A DNA stretch of 6,537 nucleotides from Clostridiales bacterium (GTDB lineage: Bacteria; Bacillota; Clostridia; Lachnospirales; Lachnospiraceae): assembly GCA_020859965.1 (NCBI GenBank), contig JAJBVF010000383.1, positions 1-6,537 of the forward strand, written 5' to 3'. The notes below the pieces were generated by a model, which was given only the letters and a program-made list of their open reading frames with translations, searched no databases and was not told the origin of the DNA. A program made the position numbers and the translations under genes. Of this stretch, positions 4,468 to 6,537 are shown piece by piece (position 1 is the stretch's first letter; each line of letters starts with the position of its first letter).

Positions 4468-6009
4468 ATGAAGAAGCCAACAGTTTTAATGATTCTGGAT
4501 GGATATGGATTGAATGAAAAGACAGAAGGGAATGCGATCGCGCAGGCAAAGACTCCTGTGATGGATCAGTTGATGGAGACCTGTCCTTTTGTGCAGGGTG
4601 CGGCGAGCGGACTGGCGGTAGGCCTGCCGAACGGACAGATGGGTAATTCTGAGGTAGGGCACCTGAATATGGGTGCAGGGCGTATTGTATATCAGGATCT
4701 GACGAGGATCACGAAAGCGATTGAAGACGGCGATTTTTTTGAAAACGCAGAGCTGAAGCGTGCGATGGAAAATGCAAAGGAGAATAATTCTAGCCTTCAT
4801 ATGTGGGGACTTCTCTCTGATGGCGGTGTTCACAGCCACAATACACATGTATATGCGCTGCTTGAGATGGCGAAGCGCTATGGGCTGACGAAGGTGTATG
4901 TTCACTGCTTCCTGGACGGACGTGACACGCCGCCTTCTTCCGGAAAGGATTATGTTCAGGCACTTGCGGACAAGATGCAGGAGATAGGCGTAGGCGAAAT
5001 CGCTTCGGTATCGGGACGTTATTATGCGATGGATCGTGACAACCGTTGGGATCGTGTAGAAAAAGCATATCGTGCGCTTGCATATGGGGAGGGAGAGACG
5101 GCTTCCTCTGGTGTTGAGGCAGTAGCGCAGTCCTATGCAAAGGATGTGACCGATGAGTTCGTAGTACCGACGGTTGTTCTGAAGGATGGCGCGCCGACTG
5201 CTACAGTACAGGATGGCGATTCCGTGATTTTCTTCAATTTCCGGCCGGATCGTGCCAGAGAGATCAGCCGTACTTTCTGCTGCGATGAGTTTGACGGGTT
5301 TGACCGCGGGGAACGCCGTAAGGTCGTCTATGTATGCTTTACCGAATATGATGTTACGATTCCGAATAAGACTATTGCATTCCCGAAAGTATCTGTGACG
5401 AATACATTTGGCGAATATCTTGCCGCTCACAATATGACGCAGGCCAGAATCGCGGAGACTGAGAAATATGCGCATGTGACATTCTTCTTCAATGGCGGCG
5501 TGGAAGCACCGAATGCGGGCGAAGACCGGATACTCGTGAAGTCGCCGAAGGTAGCGACTTATGATCTGCAGCCGGAGATGAGCGCTCCGCAGGTGTGCGA
5601 GAAGATTGTTGAAGCGGTGACATCCGGTAAATATGATGTCGTGATCACAAACTTCGCAAATCCGGATATGGTAGGTCATACCGGTGTGCTTGATGCCGCA
5701 ATCAAAGCAATCGAGACGGTAGACGAGTGTGTAGGCAAAGTAGTGGAAGCAGTGAAATCGGTGGATGGCAAACTGTTTATCTGTGCGGATCACGGAAATG
5801 CAGAGCAGCTGATCGACTATGAGACAGGTGCTCCTTTTACCGCGCACACGACGAATCCGGTACCGTTTATCCTTGTAAACTGCGGTGAAGGCGTTGGCTT
5901 GCGCGAGGGCGGCCGGCTTGCGGATATTGTTCCGACTCTGATCGAGCTGATGGGGATGGAACAGCCGGAAGAAATGACCGGGCAGTCCCTGCTGACGCAT
6001 GAGGCATAA
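4468..6009 (+). CDS. gpmI: 2,3-bisphosphoglycerate-independent phosphoglycerate mutase
   Basis: Interconverts 3-phosphoglycerate and 2-phosphoglycerate in glycolysis and gluconeogenesis, using two metal ions (usually Mn2+) and a phosphoserine intermediate in the cytoplasm. The 513-residue product has the normal family length. The phosphatase-domain metal site is seen as D11 (LDGYG), catalytic S61 (GNSEVGH), D400 and H404 (NPDMVGHTG), D441-H442 (ADHGN) and H460 (TAHTTN). The phosphotransferase domain inserted in the middle has H122 (SDGGVHSH), R152-D153 (DGRDTPP), R184 and R190 (GRYYAMDRDNRW), and R259 and R262 (FRPDR); K333 follows near the return to the phosphatase domain. No key residue is missing. 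ATG 4468 is chosen because AAGGAG (4452-4457) lies 10 nt upstream and the protein then begins MKKPTVLMILDG, as homologues do. The open frame reaches back to ATG 4375, but that codon lies at the predicted transcription start. It is monocistronic, with its own promoter and terminator. Confidence 0.97.
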   Translation: MKKPTVLMILDGYGLNEKTEGNAIAQAKTPVMDQLMETCPFVQGAASGLAVGLPNGQMGNSEVGHLNMGAGRIVYQDLTRITKAIEDGDFFENAELKRAMENAKENNSSLHMWGLLSDGGVHSHNTHVYALLEMAKRYGLTKVYVHCFLDGRDTPPSSGKDYVQALADKMQEIGVGEIASVSGRYYAMDRDNRWDRVEKAYRALAYGEGETASSGVEAVAQSYAKDVTDEFVVPTVVLKDGAPTATVQDGDSVIFFNFRPDRAREISRTFCCDEFDGFDRGERRKVVYVCFTEYDVTIPNKTIAFPKVSVTNTFGEYLAAHNMTQARIAETEKYAHVTFFFNGGVEAPNAGEDRILVKSPKVATYDLQPEMSAPQVCEKIVEAVTSGKYDVVITNFANPDMVGHTGVLDAAIKAIETVDECVGKVVEAVKSVDGKLFICADHGNAEQLIDYETGAPFTAHTTNPVPFILVNCGEGVGLREGGRLADIVPTLIELMGMEQPEEMTGQSLLTHEA

Positions 6010-6076
6010 AACACAGGACATAAAGCGTATGATATAAGGTAATATAAAGCACGAAAATAAAGTCTAAGACGCATAA

Positions 6077-6122
6077 CGAAAAATTCCGGAGCCACATACA
6101 ATTTTGGCTCCGGAATTTTTCG
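6077..6122 (+). terminator. Strong, probably bidirectional terminator after gpmI
   Basis: A perfect 17-bp stem pairs 6077-6093 (containing AAAAATTCCGGAGCC) with 6106-6122 (containing GGCTCCGGAATTTTT) around a 12-nt loop. The A-run on the left and T-run on the right let it work on both strands. It lies 67 bp after the gpmI stop and separates gpmI from the lysozyme gene. Confidence 0.9.
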
Positions 6123-6207
6123 CCTGGAGAGGCTCAGTCACGTTCTTTACTTTAAACTGTTTTGTTATTGAAATTTAAAAAAGAATTAATAGAAATGAAA
6201 AAGATGC

Positions 6208-6236
6208 TTGTATAATTGCGGAATCTTCGCTACAAT
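6208..6236 (+). promoter_or_regulatory. Promoter of the GH25 gene
   Basis: TTGTAT (6208-6213) and TACAAT (6231-6236) are spaced by 17 bp, giving a start near 6243 and a leader of about 87 nt. An overlapping alternative uses the perfect TATAAT at 6211-6216 with TTAATA (6186-6191), but at a poor 19-bp spacing. One of the two should serve the downstream gene, because the gpmI terminator isolates it. The leader contains a 13-bp palindrome, ATGCGC-T-GCGCAT (6256-6268). Confidence 0.5.
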
Positions 6237-6329
6237 GAATAGCAGGATGAAAATTATGCGCTGCGCATGTTTCGACCTCTGGAACAACCGGATCATTATG
6301 ACAGATTTAAAAAGAAAGGAAAGCAGGAG

Positions 6330-6537
6330 ATGAAAATGAAGGAAAGACGGTATGAGGCTCATCTTGGTTTTCTGCGTATGCTGAGTATCGCAGGCATGGT
6401 TTTTATGATGCTGTTTGCGTTCTGCCCGCAGCATACATCCGCTGCAACTAAGATTGATGGAATTGATGTCTCAAAATGGCAGGGAACGATAAACTGGACG
6501 AAGGTTAAAAAAGCAGGGATAGAATTTGTCATGATCG
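6330..6537 (+). CDS. Secreted GH25 lysozyme (N-acetylmuramidase), 5' end only
   Basis: The frame is open from ATG 6330 to the window edge (69 complete codons), so the gene is truncated by the window. Residues 1-16 are basic and 15-31 hydrophobic, forming a signal peptide with likely cleavage near TSA-A (38-39). The mature protein begins with the glycoside hydrolase family 25 signature GIDVSKWQG (44-52), where D46 is the conserved N-terminal active-site aspartate, and continues INWTKVKKAGIEFVMI, the usual first beta-alpha unit. The enzyme would cleave the MurNAc-GlcNAc bond of peptidoglycan outside the cell. In-frame ATGs at 6330 and 6336 are both possible: AGGA (6317-6320) is 9 nt before the first and AGGAG (6325-6329) 6 nt before the second. 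No prophage genes are visible nearby, and a signal peptide suggests a cell-encoded enzyme rather than a holin-dependent phage endolysin. Domains further downstream cannot be seen. Confidence 0.88.
   Translation, partial: MKMKERRYEAHLGFLRMLSIAGMVFMMLFAFCPQHTSAATKIDGIDVSKWQGTINWTKVKKAGIEFVMI

Noticed and set aside
5474..5483. A third copy of ATGTGACATT, inside gpmI, suggesting a dispersed motif with 2307 and 2763.
   Set aside because: In both genes it is explained by ordinary codons (NVTL, HVTF), so shared coding bias is the simpler reading.
4486..6021. A 511-codon open frame on the minus strand, opposite gpmI.
   Set aside because: It mirrors a well-supported gpmI. Its translation is rich in Arg, His, Ile and Cys, with no domain pattern, and no promoter or good ribosome binding site is seen. 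Long antisense frames are expected opposite genes with strong codon bias.
6186..6434. A minus-strand frame of 82 codons opposite the GH25 promoter and signal peptide.
   Set aside because: The GH25 signature on the + strand is clear. The antisense frame has no recognisable motif and starts inside the real gene.

Overview
The window looks like chromosomal DNA from a low-to-moderate G+C Clostridia member, most likely a Lachnospiraceae-type gut anaerobe. The basis is gene content (ThiN-type thiamine pyrophosphokinase, one-permease polar amino acid ABC transporter, cofactor-independent phosphoglycerate mutase, GH25 lysozyme), strong AGGAGG-like ribosome binding sites, sigma-A-type promoters and intrinsic terminators. 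The genus cannot be fixed from the sequence alone. Every gene supported here is on the + strand.

Layout. A short intrinsic terminator (78-101) precedes thiN (123-881). The 3' end of thiN dissolves into an A-rich 12-bp tandem repeat (855-914), whose last copy runs into the Shine-Dalgarno of a small unrecognised membrane protein gene (925-1371). The stop codon of that gene lies inside the -35 box of a strong promoter (1368-1396). This promoter drives an amino acid ABC transporter operon: a leader of about 165 nt with possible RNA structure, permease (1569-2267), ATPase (2475-3197) and periplasmic-type solute-binding protein (3358-4146). The genes are separated by unusually long gaps (207 and 160 bp), and a likely internal promoter precedes the binding protein. 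The operon ends at a terminator (4225-4266). A perfect 11-bp inverted repeat follows (4268-4300), then a promoter with an extended -10, a hairpin leader and gpmI (4468-6009). A 17-bp-stem terminator, probably bidirectional (6077-6122), closes gpmI. Last, a promoter and the 5' end of a secreted GH25 muramidase gene run off the window.

How the genes relate. The window holds four or five independent transcription units rather than one system: cofactor synthesis (ThiN makes thiamine diphosphate), amino acid import (binding protein, permease homodimer and ATPase), lower glycolysis (GpmI) and wall hydrolysis or remodelling (GH25). Nothing here is a convincing new defence, mobile or biosynthetic system. 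The points most worth a second look are the structured leader and palindromic promoter of the transporter operon, the binding protein whose lipobox cysteine position reads leucine, the 33-bp inverted repeat at 4268-4300, the repeat-derived ThiN tail and the unrecognised cysteine-rich membrane protein.
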